From positions 1 to 43,984 of the forward strand of contig CADCTL010000216.1 of the NCBI GenBank assembly GCA_902805625.1: a DNA stretch of 43,984 nt, written 5' to 3'. The stretch comes from an uncultured Acetobacteraceae bacterium. Lineage in GTDB: Bacteria > Pseudomonadota > Alphaproteobacteria > Acetobacterales > Acetobacteraceae. The position numbers were made by a program, and so were the translations under genes. The notes below the pieces were generated by a model. The model saw nothing but the letters and a program-made list of their open reading frames with translations. It had not been told where the DNA came from and did not search any database. Positions 25,470 through 33,066 of the stretch are shown here, piece by piece (within the stretch, counting starts at the first letter, position 1; the number at the start of each line of letters is the position of its first letter).

Positions 25470-26500
25470 GCCACCCGGTCCGAGAGCAGCCCGACCGCCA
25501 AGCCGTAGTTGATCGGCGAGTTGTAGCGGCGGATCACCCTCAGATTATGCCCGCCAAGGAAGACCTTCCCGGAGGAGCGGTTGGGCTGCACCGGCGCCAT
25601 CTCCACTTCGCCGGACGGCAGCGGCCCGCCGTCCACCCGGCGGAAGCCGAGGCGTGCCCATTCGCGGAGCGGGCGCTTCGTGTCCGCGTCGTAGCCCTCG
25701 ACCGGGCCGGGCGGCAGCACCTCTAGGCCCCAGGGCTCGCCCTCACGCCAGCCGTGGCGCGACAGGTAGTGCGCGATGGAGCCGAGGGCGTCGGCGCGGT
25801 TGTCCCAGATGTCGCGCCGGCCGTCGCCGTCGAAGTCCACCGCCAGCCGCTCGAAATTTGACGGCATGAACTGCGGCTGGCCCATGGCGCCGGCCCAGCT
25901 TCCGCGCATCCGCTCCGGGGCGACGTGCCCCGCGTCCAGGATGCGCAAGGCCGAAAGCAGCTCGCCGCGGAAGTAGCCGGCTCGACGTCCCTCCCAGGCA
26001 AGGGTCGCCAGCGCTTCCACCACGCCGAAGCCGCCGGTGTTCGCGCCGTAGTTCGTCTCCATGCCCCAAATCGCCACCACCACGCGCGGCGAAACCCCGT
26101 AGCGCGCGCCGATGCGCTCAAGCAGGCCGCGGCCCTCCGCATAGTTCCGTCGCCCGGTTTCGATCCTCGTCGGCGAAACGATCCGTTCCCTGTACTCTTC
26201 CCAGGTCAGCACCGCTTCGGATTGGCGCCGATCGAGTTCGATGATGCGCTGGTTCGGCTGCAGTCCCGCGAAGGCGCGCTGGAGCGTGGCCTGAGAAACC
26301 CCGCTCCGCCGGGCGTCCGCCCTGACACCGTTCAGGAACTGGTCGAACGGCCCGCCGCCCGCCGCCGCGTGTTCGGTCGCCCCGGCGGCAGGGCCGCTGG
26401 CGACGTTGGGCCGCGGCGCTTCAGCGGAAGGACTGGCAGCCGCGCCGCAGCCCGTGGCCAAGCCGCAAAGGCCGATCAGGAGATGACGTCGATCAGACAT
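25466..26500 (-). CDS. mltB: membrane-bound lytic murein transglycosylase B
   Basis: A 344-residue lytic transglycosylase of the MltB (SLT_2) family that cuts glycan strands to 1,6-anhydro ends. The likely catalytic glutamate is Glu148 in VVAIWGMETNYGANTGGFGV. Other family blocks are RGSWAGAMGQPQFMPSNFER, DFDGDGRRDIWDNRADALGS and RYNSPINYGLAVGLLSDR. An N-terminal signal MSDRRHLLIGLCGLATGC suggests a lipoprotein (Cys18), though the lipobox is weak. The start at 26500 is chosen because it begins the signal sequence; the frame is open further upstream into non-coding DNA. It is first in the minus-strand run mltB-rlpA-dacA. Confidence 0.93.
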   Translation of the reverse strand: MSDRRHLLIGLCGLATGCGAAASPSAEAPRPNVASGPAAGATEHAAAGGGPFDQFLNGVRADARRSGVSQATLQRAFAGLQPNQRIIELDRRQSEAVLTWEEYRERIVSPTRIETGRRNYAEGRGLLERIGARYGVSPRVVVAIWGMETNYGANTGGFGVVEALATLAWEGRRAGYFRGELLSALRILDAGHVAPERMRGSWAGAMGQPQFMPSNFERLAVDFDGDGRRDIWDNRADALGSIAHYLSRHGWREGEPWGLEVLPPGPVEGYDADTKRPLREWARLGFRRVDGGPLPSGEVEMAPVQPNRSSGKVFLGGHNLRVIRRYNSPINYGLAVGLLSDRVA

Positions 26501-26985
26501 AATGGGGAGAAGTGCCACGCTCCACGAGCAACCGCAACGTGCATTTCCGGCCACCGGCGTGGCGTCCGGCCGCGAGGCGCGGCAGCGCCGTCGCGGGGCG
26601 CGGCCGGGTGCCGGACGGGAACGGGTGACTCGAAACGCTCCGCCTCCGCGCGGCGTCGGCGAGCCGCGGTGGCGGCTCCTGGTGCGCCACGCCGCTTGAA
26701 ACGGGGTGCCCGCGCGTTCGCTGCGGCCGGCCATGGTCGTGGGCACACTGCTCACCCTCAAAAATCAGGGTGACGCCCTTTTGGTGCATGCGCCGGTCAA
26801 TCGGTCCAAACTGCTCCTGACGTTTTGCGCCGCCCTACGCGGTCAGCACCTATGGAGCCGTGTCGCTCCGGCTCGGCAGCCAGAGCCGACTGGTCTCGAA
26901 CCGAGGCGTCCCAGGCCGCCGGCCGGGCTGCACAACGGCGGCGCTCCTGGTCTATCATGGCGTCAAAGCCGGAAAGGGAACGTCC
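26501..26985. other. 485-bp divergent intergenic region, no gene supported
   Basis: This lies between the divergent mltB and MmgE/PrpD genes and must hold both promoters. Small open frames occur, but their translations are Arg/Pro-rich shadows with no family signature. A hairpin AGCCG/CGGCT is present near 26855-26880, and a weak TATCAT lies at 26953-26958 ahead of the PrpD-family start. Nothing else recognisable. Confidence 0.6.
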
Positions 26986-28386
26986 ATGGCCGCCGTCACC
27001 GCCCAACTCGCTGCGTATTGTGCCTCGCTGGACTTCGCCGCGCTGCCGCCGGCCGTGCAGGAGCGCACCCGGTTCCTCGTGCTCGACCTCGCGGGCAACA
27101 TCCTGCGCGGCCGGCACGACGCCGAAAGCACCCCTGCCCTGCTGGCCGCCGCGCGCGCCCTCGGCTTGGCCGCCGGCAACGCCGCCGTGCTCGGCGACTG
27201 CGCCCGCTACACCCCGGCCGGCGCGGCCCTGCTGAACGGCGCTCTCGCCCACAGCCTCGACTTCGACGACACCCACGCCGCCGGCACCCTCCACCCCGGC
27301 GCGCCGGTGATACCGGCGGCGCTGGCCGCGGCGGAGATGGCCGGCGCCGACGGGCGCACGGTGCTGTCCGCCATCGTCGCGGGCTACGAGGTGACGTGCC
27401 GCTTGGCCCTCGCCCTGCCGGGCGGCGACCACTACGACCGCGGCTACCACCCCACCGCGACCTGCGGCGCCTTCGGGGCCGCCGCCGCCGCCGCGCGCGT
27501 CTTCGGCCTCCCCGCCGCCGGGGTGGAGGACGCTTTCGGAATCGCCCTCAGCCAGTCCGCCGGCAGCCTCCAGTTCCTCGCCAACGGCGCCTGGACCAAG
27601 CGCTTCCAGGTGGGCTGGAGCGCCATGGCCGGCTTGTCCGCCGCCGTCCTCGCGCGGGAAGGTTTCCGCGGCGCGGCCGAGGCGTTCGAGGGCAAGGCCG
27701 GCTTCCTCCGCGCCTACGCGCCGAACCCGGTGCCGGAGCGCGCCCTCCAGGACCTCGGCACCGCGTGGGAGCTGATGAACACGGCGGTCAAGCCCTACCC
27801 GTCTTGTCGCTACGGCCACGCCTGCATCGACGCCGCCATAGCGCTCCGCGCCGAGCACGGGCTGAAGCCGGAGGAGATCGAGCACGTCACCATGGGCCTG
27901 CCGAACAAGGGGATGCTGCTGGTCGGCGCGCCGCTCGCCTACAAGCAGAACCCGCAGAACGTCGTGGACGGCCAATTCAGCGGCCCCTTCGTCGTGGCTT
28001 GCGGCCTCGCCACCGGCCACATGGGCTGGGACAGCTACGCCCTGCTGACCGATCCGGCCGTGCGCTCCCTGCTGCCGCGGATCGAGTGCGTGGAAGACCC
28101 GGAGATCCAGGCGCTGTTCCCGACCTACATGGCTGGCAAGCTGACGGTGCGCGCGCGCGGCCAGGAGTTTTCTCGGACGGTTCAGGTGCCCAAGGGCGAA
28201 CCGGAGAACTTCCTGTCCGAAGCGGAAATCCGCGCCAAGTTCCACGGCTTGGCCGACGCGGTGCTCGGGTCCGACCGCGCCGCGCTCCTCGCCGACGCGG
28301 TGGTCGGCTTGGACCGGGCGCCGGACGTCAACGGGCTGATGCGGCTCGGCGCGCCGATGCTTCCGGCGCGGCTGGCCGGCGAGTGA
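26986..28386 (+). CDS. MmgE/PrpD-family protein
   Basis: A 466-residue member of the MmgE/PrpD family (2-methylcitrate dehydratase, cis-aconitate decarboxylase and relatives). Family blocks are NGALAHSLDFDDTHAAGTLH, HPGAPVIPAALAAAE, YHPTATCGAFGAAAAAARV, ALSQSAGSLQFL, WTKRFQVGWSAMAG and KPYPSCRYGHACIDAAIAL. The His/Asp pattern LDFDDTH and the KPYPSC loop line the active site of known members. No prpB/prpC or methylcitrate genes are nearby, so the reaction is unknown. Orphan MmgE/PrpD genes are frequent in Acetobacteraceae. ATG 26986 follows GGAAAGGGA. A strong hairpin lies just downstream. Confidence 0.9.
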   Translation: MAAVTAQLAAYCASLDFAALPPAVQERTRFLVLDLAGNILRGRHDAESTPALLAAARALGLAAGNAAVLGDCARYTPAGAALLNGALAHSLDFDDTHAAGTLHPGAPVIPAALAAAEMAGADGRTVLSAIVAGYEVTCRLALALPGGDHYDRGYHPTATCGAFGAAAAAARVFGLPAAGVEDAFGIALSQSAGSLQFLANGAWTKRFQVGWSAMAGLSAAVLAREGFRGAAEAFEGKAGFLRAYAPNPVPERALQDLGTAWELMNTAVKPYPSCRYGHACIDAAIALRAEHGLKPEEIEHVTMGLPNKGMLLVGAPLAYKQNPQNVVDGQFSGPFVVACGLATGHMGWDSYALLTDPAVRSLLPRIECVEDPEIQALFPTYMAGKLTVRARGQEFSRTVQVPKGEPENFLSEAEIRAKFHGLADAVLGSDRAALLADAVVGLDRAPDVNGLMRLGAPMLPARLAGE

Positions 28387-28400
28387 CGGGCCGCCCCTGC

Positions 28401-28430
28401 CCCTCGCCGTTCAGAAAGAAACGGCGAGGG
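28401..28430. terminator. 11-bp perfect stem between convergent genes, overlapping the lpxR-like stop
   Basis: CCCTCGCCGTT - CAGAAAGA - AACGGCGAGGG forms a perfect 11-bp stem with an 8-base loop. It lies 14 bp after the MmgE/PrpD stop and contains the last codons of the convergent LpxR-like gene. It is probably a shared terminator, though no T-run follows on either strand. Confidence 0.6.
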
Positions 28431-29436
28431 ACACGGCGCCGAAGCTGAACGTCCTGCCCTGGTTGTCGAATTCCTTCGTGCGCCAGACTTGGGTGTAGCT
28501 CAGGCGGGTGTTACCCCAGAACACCGCCGCGCCCGCCTCGAAGTCGGCCACGAGGGGCTTGCGGTCCACCGAACGGCTGTCGCGCCAAGTGTTGCCGTCC
28601 AGGAAGATGTCGCGCGCCACCGCGTAACCGCCGATGCCGGCGAAGAGGTACCAGCCGAAGCCCTCGCCCACAGGCGCCGGGGCGTCGGCGATCGTCGGGC
28701 GGATGCGGGGCGCGCCGAAGTCGCGTTCCAGCCCCTGCCCGAACCGCACGCGCGCCCCGGCGGAAGCGGCGACGCGGACGGTGCCGACCTGCGCGCCCGC
28801 CGCGGGCAGCACGTCCACGTCCCCGAAGTCCGTCGCCGCCACCGGCACGCGCCAGATCCGCTCGGCGTTGAGGTTGAACACTGGCTCGTTGCGGAGCTGC
28901 CGGCCCCACCCCTGGGGCCTCGGATCGTCGATGATGCGATGCACGAAAATCTGCGTGTCCCGGGCGAGGGAGGCGGGGCCGATAACGCCGAGCTGCGCCT
29001 CGAAGCGGTCGAGGGTGTTCCAGGTCCGGCGGTCCAGGCCGATCGTGCCGTAGAGGATGCCCGCGTAAGGCCGGTCGCGGGGATCGGGGTTCCGCCGCCG
29101 CTTGTCATCCGGCGTGAAGAAGTTCTGCCCCAGGTCGAATCGCCAGCGGGCGTTGGCAGGCCCCAGCAGGCCCGCCAGCCCGTTGTCCACCCAGGCGAGC
29201 GGCTCGGGCAGCCAGCCCTCCGCCGAACTCCAGCCCAAGCGCACTCCGCTCGTGTACCAGCGGTCGGTCGCCTTCCCGGCCAGCTTGAGGGAGTCGTTCT
29301 CCAGCACGAAACTCGCCGCCCCGCGGGGATCGGGCGGCGGCAGGGGCTGCGCCGCCGCGCGCCCCACCGACAACAGCAGGAGCGCCCCCGCCGTCAGAAT
29401 GGTACCCACGCGTGCCGTGCGGATGCGGATGGTCAT
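28411..29436 (-). CDS. LpxR-like outer-membrane lipid A deacylase
   Basis: A 341-residue outer-membrane beta-barrel of the LpxR (DUF2219) family, whose studied members remove the 3'-acyloxyacyl chain of lipid A. A signal peptide spans residues 1-~29 (cleavage after RAAA). Candidate catalytic residues by comparison with Salmonella LpxR are Asn47-Asp48 in SFVLENDSLKL, Ser63 in YTSGVRLGWSS and His166 in IFVHRIIDDPRPQGW. RPYAGILYGTIGL and TRLSYTQVWRTKEFDNQ are further family blocks. The chain ends in Phe, an outer-membrane protein mark. ATG 29436 begins the signal peptide. It is expected to modify lipopolysaccharide in the outer leaflet; no partner gene adjoins it. Confidence 0.86.
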   Translation of the reverse strand: MTIRIRTARVGTILTAGALLLLSVGRAAAQPLPPPDPRGAASFVLENDSLKLAGKATDRWYTSGVRLGWSSAEGWLPEPLAWVDNGLAGLLGPANARWRFDLGQNFFTPDDKRRRNPDPRDRPYAGILYGTIGLDRRTWNTLDRFEAQLGVIGPASLARDTQIFVHRIIDDPRPQGWGRQLRNEPVFNLNAERIWRVPVAATDFGDVDVLPAAGAQVGTVRVAASAGARVRFGQGLERDFGAPRIRPTIADAPAPVGEGFGWYLFAGIGGYAVARDIFLDGNTWRDSRSVDRKPLVADFEAGAAVFWGNTRLSYTQVWRTKEFDNQGRTFSFGAVSLAVSF

Positions 29437-29833
29437 GGGCGGCGGATCATCCTTTGTTCGGGGAATGGCGGCGGCACCGCCACAAGCGCTTCTGCAAGCA
29501 GAGTAGGGACTCGGTCGTTCACCGGCCGCACGCCGCTGCCCAGCAACGGTCGGGACCAATCGCGCACCGCGCACGGCGCGTCAAACCGTCACACCGGCGC
29601 GGGCACGAGCGGCGACCTGGAGCGCCTAGCATCGCAGGCGGTCCACGGCTCGCGGCCCACCGCGCGCCTCGCCGAGCGGACCCGCGCCGCGGCCTTCGCC
29701 CGGCTTCGCCGCGGAGAAAGCGCCTGGCCCGGCGTGCGACTCCGCCGCGCCCCGCGAGCCGGCGTCGGCCTTTCCCGCCCGGCCCGGCGGAACCCCGCTT
29801 GCGGCGGGGGAGCTTGCGTGGGAGGCAAGCGGA
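29437..29833. other. 397-bp divergent intergenic region with hairpins, no gene supported
   Basis: This lies between the divergent LpxR-like and AI-2E-family genes. Reading frames here have no family signatures. Visible are a TCTGC-AA-GCAGA inverted repeat (29491-29502) on the lpxR side, and two consecutive stems just before the AI-2E start: CCCCGC/GCGGGG (29792-29808) and GCTTGC/GCAAGC (29812-29830). Confidence 0.55.
29812..29830 (+). promoter_or_regulatory. hairpin enclosing the ribosome-binding site of the AI-2E-family gene
   Basis: GCTTGC-GTGGGAG-GCAAGC places the GGGAGG ribosome-binding sequence in the loop and closing pair of a 6-bp stem, three bases before the ATG at 29834. The fold could tune translation, for example by temperature or a trans-acting RNA; this is inference. 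Confidence 0.4.
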
Positions 29834-30937
29834 ATGACCGAGCAACGCGCGCCGTCCCCGGCGTCTGAGACGGCCTTTTTGCGCCGTGTCCTCATCGTCG
29901 CCGCCGTGGCGGCGCTCGCGCTGCTGGTCTGGGCGGCGCGCGGCGCCTTGCTGCTGCTCTTCGGCGCGGTCGTGATCGCGGTGCTGCTCCTCGCCGCGGC
30001 ACGTCCTTTCCGCGACCGGCTCGGTTTGCCGCACGGCGTGGCGCTGGCGGCGGGCGGCGGTGCCGTGCTGGCCGTGCTGGCGCTCGCAACTTGGCTGGTC
30101 GGCAGCCAAGTGCGGGCGCAGATCGAGGTGCTTGGGGAGAAGCTGCCGGAAGCGGCGCAGTCCTTGGAGCGACGCTTCGGAATTGAACTGCCGGACCTTT
30201 CGCAGAAGGAAGGCCAGGACGCCGCGGCGCGGGCCGCCTCGCGCGCCGCGGGCAGCAGCGGCGGAACGGCCGGCCTTTCCGAATTGGGGGACGCGGTCGG
30301 GCGCATCGCCGCCGTGGGCGCCGTGGTGCTGGACGCGCTGTCGGCGCTGCTGCTGGCGGTGGTCGGCGGCGTCTACCTCGCGGCCGATCCGGGAAACCAG
30401 CGTCGTGGCGTGGTCGCCCTGCTGCCGCGGAACCAACACCGCCGGGCGGAGGATTTCCTCCAAACCTGCGGCCGCGCGCTGGACGGCTGGCTCCTGGCCA
30501 CACTGGCGTCCATGGCGGCGGTCGGGACGCTGGTCGGGCTCGGCGCCTGGGCGCTCGGCCTGCCGGCAGCACTCGCGCTCGGGCTCTTCGCCGCCCTGAC
30601 GGAGATCGTGCCGGTGGTCGGTCCCATCATCGGCGCGGTGCCCGCGCTGCTGCTGGCGCTGGGCGCTGGCGGCGGCACGCTCCTCTGGACGGTGCTGCTG
30701 TTCCTCGCGGTGCAGCAGATCGAATCCAATGTGCTGCAACCCTTGCTCCAGAAGCGCATGGCGGACGTGCCGCCGGTGCTGCTGCTCCTGTCCGTGGTGG
30801 CGGTCGGCACCGTGCTGGGCATCGGCGGCCTGGTGCTCGCCGCGCCGATCACGGTGGTCGCGTTCGTGGCGGTGCAGAAGCTCTACGTGCGCCAGACCTT
30901 GGGCAACCCGGCGGAGGTGCCCGGCGAGGAGAGCTGA
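29834..30937 (+). CDS. AI-2E family (PerM/YdgG-type) permease
   Basis: A 367-residue integral membrane protein of the AI-2E transporter family. Paired hydrophobic helices lie at residues ~17-55 (RVLIVAAVAALALLVWAARG and ALLLLFGAVVIAVLLLAAAR), ~65-90 and 150-180. The C-terminal half holds the characteristic GLPAALALGLFAALTEIVPV, VGPIIGAVPALLLALGAGG, VQQIESNVLQPLLQKR and GIGGLVLAAPITVVAF blocks. Most family members are of unknown substrate; some export autoinducer-2 or ions, so no quorum-sensing role is claimed. A hydrophilic loop (~105-145) is rich in Ala/Gly/Ser. The Shine-Dalgarno sequence lies in a hairpin. Confidence 0.9.
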   Translation: MTEQRAPSPASETAFLRRVLIVAAVAALALLVWAARGALLLLFGAVVIAVLLLAAARPFRDRLGLPHGVALAAGGGAVLAVLALATWLVGSQVRAQIEVLGEKLPEAAQSLERRFGIELPDLSQKEGQDAAARAASRAAGSSGGTAGLSELGDAVGRIAAVGAVVLDALSALLLAVVGGVYLAADPGNQRRGVVALLPRNQHRRAEDFLQTCGRALDGWLLATLASMAAVGTLVGLGAWALGLPAALALGLFAALTEIVPVVGPIIGAVPALLLALGAGGGTLLWTVLLFLAVQQIESNVLQPLLQKRMADVPPVLLLLSVVAVGTVLGIGGLVLAAPITVVAFVAVQKLYVRQTLGNPAEVPGEES

Positions 30938-31039
30938 GAGGCGGAAACGTGATGGCTCCCCACGCGGGTCTTAACACTATCGCAACGTCATCCGTGGCTT
31001 TATGCGGCCTTGATTTCCGCATCGGGGGGCCGCTTCGGC

Positions 31040-31546
31040 ATGAGGGTTCGGGACTCCAACAACCGCGACCCGCTCACGGGCGTGGCGACGGAAGCGGCTC
31101 TGTGCCGCTTCGCCGCCGCCGCGCTGGAAGCGGCAGGAATCGAAGGCCCGCCGGTCTGCTTTTTGCAGATCGACGTGGACGGCCTCCCCAGCATCCACGA
31201 GGAATTCGGCGCCGCCGTGTGCGACGCGGTGCTGCTCGGCGTGGCGGATTGCCTGCACGAAGGCATCCGCGCGCCCGACCTCCTCGGCCGCTCGGCGGAC
31301 GGGTTCGGCATCTGCCTGCCCGAGTTGACCGCCGCGCAGGCGCGGGCCGCGGCGCAGCGGCTGCGCCACCGCATCCTAGGCAACCCGGTGGCGACCGCCC
31401 GGGGCGCCCTCCAGGTGACGTGCAGCATCGGTTTCGCCGTGTCGGGAGACCCGGCGTTCGGCGTCGAGTTCCTCATCGGCCGCGCCCGGCAAGCGCGCCA
31501 CGAGGCGCAGTGCGAGGGCGGAGACCGCGTGATCGCGGCCGCCTGA
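31040..31546 (+). CDS. degenerate GGDEF-domain protein
   Basis: A 168-residue single-domain protein related to diguanylate cyclases. It keeps NRDPLTGVATEAALCRFAAA, the metal-site aspartates in CFLQIDVDGLPSIHEEFG, and an RxxD inhibitory-site-like RAPD (77-80). The signature GGDEF is SADGF (85-89) and one residue is missing before it, so cyclase activity is unlikely. It may bind GTP or c-di-GMP, or be a decaying remnant. No sensory or membrane domain is attached. ATG 31040 is chosen; an in-frame TTG at 31010 is possible. Partners cannot be inferred from the neighbours. Confidence 0.82.
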   Translation: MRVRDSNNRDPLTGVATEAALCRFAAAALEAAGIEGPPVCFLQIDVDGLPSIHEEFGAAVCDAVLLGVADCLHEGIRAPDLLGRSADGFGICLPELTAAQARAAAQRLRHRILGNPVATARGALQVTCSIGFAVSGDPAFGVEFLIGRARQARHEAQCEGGDRVIAAA

Positions 31547-31596
31547 CCCGGCGCCGCGCCCCGGCGTCGGCCCGGCTCGGAGTCCGGCGACCCGTG

Positions 31597-31615
31597 CCGG
31601 CCGCACGCAGGCCGG
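31597..31615 (+). terminator. GC hairpin after the degenerate GGDEF gene
   Basis: CCGGCC-GCACGCA-GGCCGG lies ~50 bp after the GGDEF stop within a 149-bp gap. There is no T-run, so it is at best a weak terminator. Confidence 0.3.
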
Positions 31616-31695
31616 TCGCGGCCGCCGACAGGGCCGCCTCCCCCGCCCGCAACTTCGCGTGGCGGACGCGGCGGCCACGGCATTAAGATACGTCC

Positions 31696-32355
31696 GTGAA
31701 CCTGCTTGCCCCGCCCCGCGCCCGAGTCGCCATCGAGGTGGTATTCGACCTCGTGTGCCCCTGGTGTTTCTTGGGCTCGCGCCGCCTGCGCCGGATGTTG
31801 CGGAACCGGCCGGATCTGGCGGCCGACATCTTCTGGCGCCCCTTCCTGCTCCACCCCGACCTGGCGCCCCAAGGGGTGACCCGGCAGGACTACCTGGCGC
31901 GGAAGTTCGGCGGCGAGGAGCGCGCCCGCCGGGTCCACGGCACCATGGCCGAACTCGGCCGGGCGGAGGGCATTGCCTTCCGCTTCGACCGCATCCGGCG
32001 CATCCCCCACTCGCTCGACGCGCACCGCTTGGTCCGCTGGGCGGGCCGCTTCGGCGCCGCCGACGCCGTGGTGGACGCCCTGTTCGAGGCATACTTCACC
32101 GAGGGGTCCGACCTCGGCGACCCGGCGGTGCTCGCCGCCGTCGCCGCCGGGCAGGATCTCGACCCCGCCGCGGCGCGCCGCTTTCTGTCCTCGGCGGCGG
32201 AAGTCGAAGCGGTCCACGCCGACAACCTCCGCGCGCACCGGCTCGGCATCAACGGCGTGCCCTGCTTCGTGGTCGCCGGCCGCCACGCCATCGCCGGCGC
32301 GCAAGAGCCGGAGGTGCTGGAGCGCCTCCTGGACGTGGCGCTGGTGGCGGAGTGA
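31696..32355 (+). CDS. FrnE-like DsbA-family oxidoreductase
   Basis: A 219-residue thioredoxin-fold protein with an inserted helical domain, as in FrnE, 2-hydroxychromene-2-carboxylate isomerase and related DsbA-family enzymes. The redox motif is CPWC (Cys21-Cys24 in FDLVCPWCFLGSRRLRR) and the cis-proline loop is GINGVPCFVVAGRHAIAGAQ. No signal peptide is present, so it is cytoplasmic, unlike classical DsbA. Homologues act in polyketide tailoring or oxidative-stress tolerance; substrate unknown. The GTG at 31696 is the only start that begins the thioredoxin fold. The methyltransferase gene starts 22 bp downstream, probably in the same transcript. Confidence 0.9.
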   Translation: MNLLAPPRARVAIEVVFDLVCPWCFLGSRRLRRMLRNRPDLAADIFWRPFLLHPDLAPQGVTRQDYLARKFGGEERARRVHGTMAELGRAEGIAFRFDRIRRIPHSLDAHRLVRWAGRFGAADAVVDALFEAYFTEGSDLGDPAVLAAVAAGQDLDPAAARRFLSSAAEVEAVHADNLRAHRLGINGVPCFVVAGRHAIAGAQEPEVLERLLDVALVAE

Positions 32356-32377
32356 GGCCCATCGGAAGGCGCGCCGC

Positions 32378-33061
32378 TTGACCGCTGAATTCCTGCCCTA
32401 CTTCGATGGGTTGCCGCACGACGAGTACCTGCAAAGCCACCGGTTGCGCTATTGGGAGACGTGGCTGCGCCTGCACGACCTGACGGCGGGCCTGCGGGAC
32501 GTGCTGGAACTCGGCTCGATGTCGCCCGTCGGCGGTTTTCTACGCGACCGTCAGGGCGCCAGCGTCGCCACGGTCGAGACGGATCTGCGCTTCCCCCCTT
32601 ATCCCGTGCCCGACGGCAGCGCGGAGTTGGTGCTCTGCCTAGAGGTGCTGGAGCATCTTAACGACGCGCACCTGCCCAGCTCCTGCATCGGCGAGATCGC
32701 CATGTTCACGCACTCCGGCGCGCGGACCATGTTCCGGGAGTGCCGGCGGGTGCTGCGGCCGGGTGGGCGGCTCGTCCTCACCACCCCCAACGCCGAGTCG
32801 ATCGACGTGCTGGCCAATGTGCTGCGGCGCCGGCACCCATTCCGGTATCCGCCGCACGTCAGGGAGTACACGCGGGGCGAGGTCATCGACCTCGCGCAAG
32901 AGGCCGGCTTCCAAACCGAACGGAGCTCGACCTTCTTCGCCTGGAACCCGCATCCGGACACCGACCGGGACGCGCTCATGGCCGGGCTGCAAGCAATGGG
33001 CTTCGACATGGCCGACCGCGGCGACGACGCCTTCTTCGTGTTCCGCGCGCCCGGGGGCTGA
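32378..33061 (+). CDS. class I SAM-dependent methyltransferase
   Basis: A 227-residue methyltransferase of unknown substrate. Motif I reads VLELGSMSPVGGFL, lacking the usual GxGxG spacing. Motif II and the post-I acidic residue (VATVETDLRFPPYPVP), the LVLCLEVLEHLND block (residues ~80-95) and RVLRPGGRLVLTTPN are clear and SAM-methyltransferase-like. The C-terminus resembles small-molecule or glycan methyltransferases. Start TTG 32378 follows GGAAGG; the frame is open upstream but overlaps the DsbA-family gene. It converges on mfd, whose stop is only ~5 bp beyond, leaving no room for a separate terminator. Confidence 0.83.
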   Translation: MTAEFLPYFDGLPHDEYLQSHRLRYWETWLRLHDLTAGLRDVLELGSMSPVGGFLRDRQGASVATVETDLRFPPYPVPDGSAELVLCLEVLEHLNDAHLPSSCIGEIAMFTHSGARTMFRECRRVLRPGGRLVLTTPNAESIDVLANVLRRRHPFRYPPHVREYTRGEVIDLAQEAGFQTERSSTFFAWNPHPDTDRDALMAGLQAMGFDMADRGDDAFFVFRAPGG

Positions 33062-33066
33062 GCGGC

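Noticed and set aside
26493-26789. 98-codon minus-strand frame before mltB
   Set aside because: Low-complexity Arg/Pro/His composition, no recognisable domain, no supported start.
26950-26960. TATCAT as a -10 box for the MmgE/PrpD gene
   Set aside because: No convincing -35 at the right distance; mentioned only within the intergenic entry.
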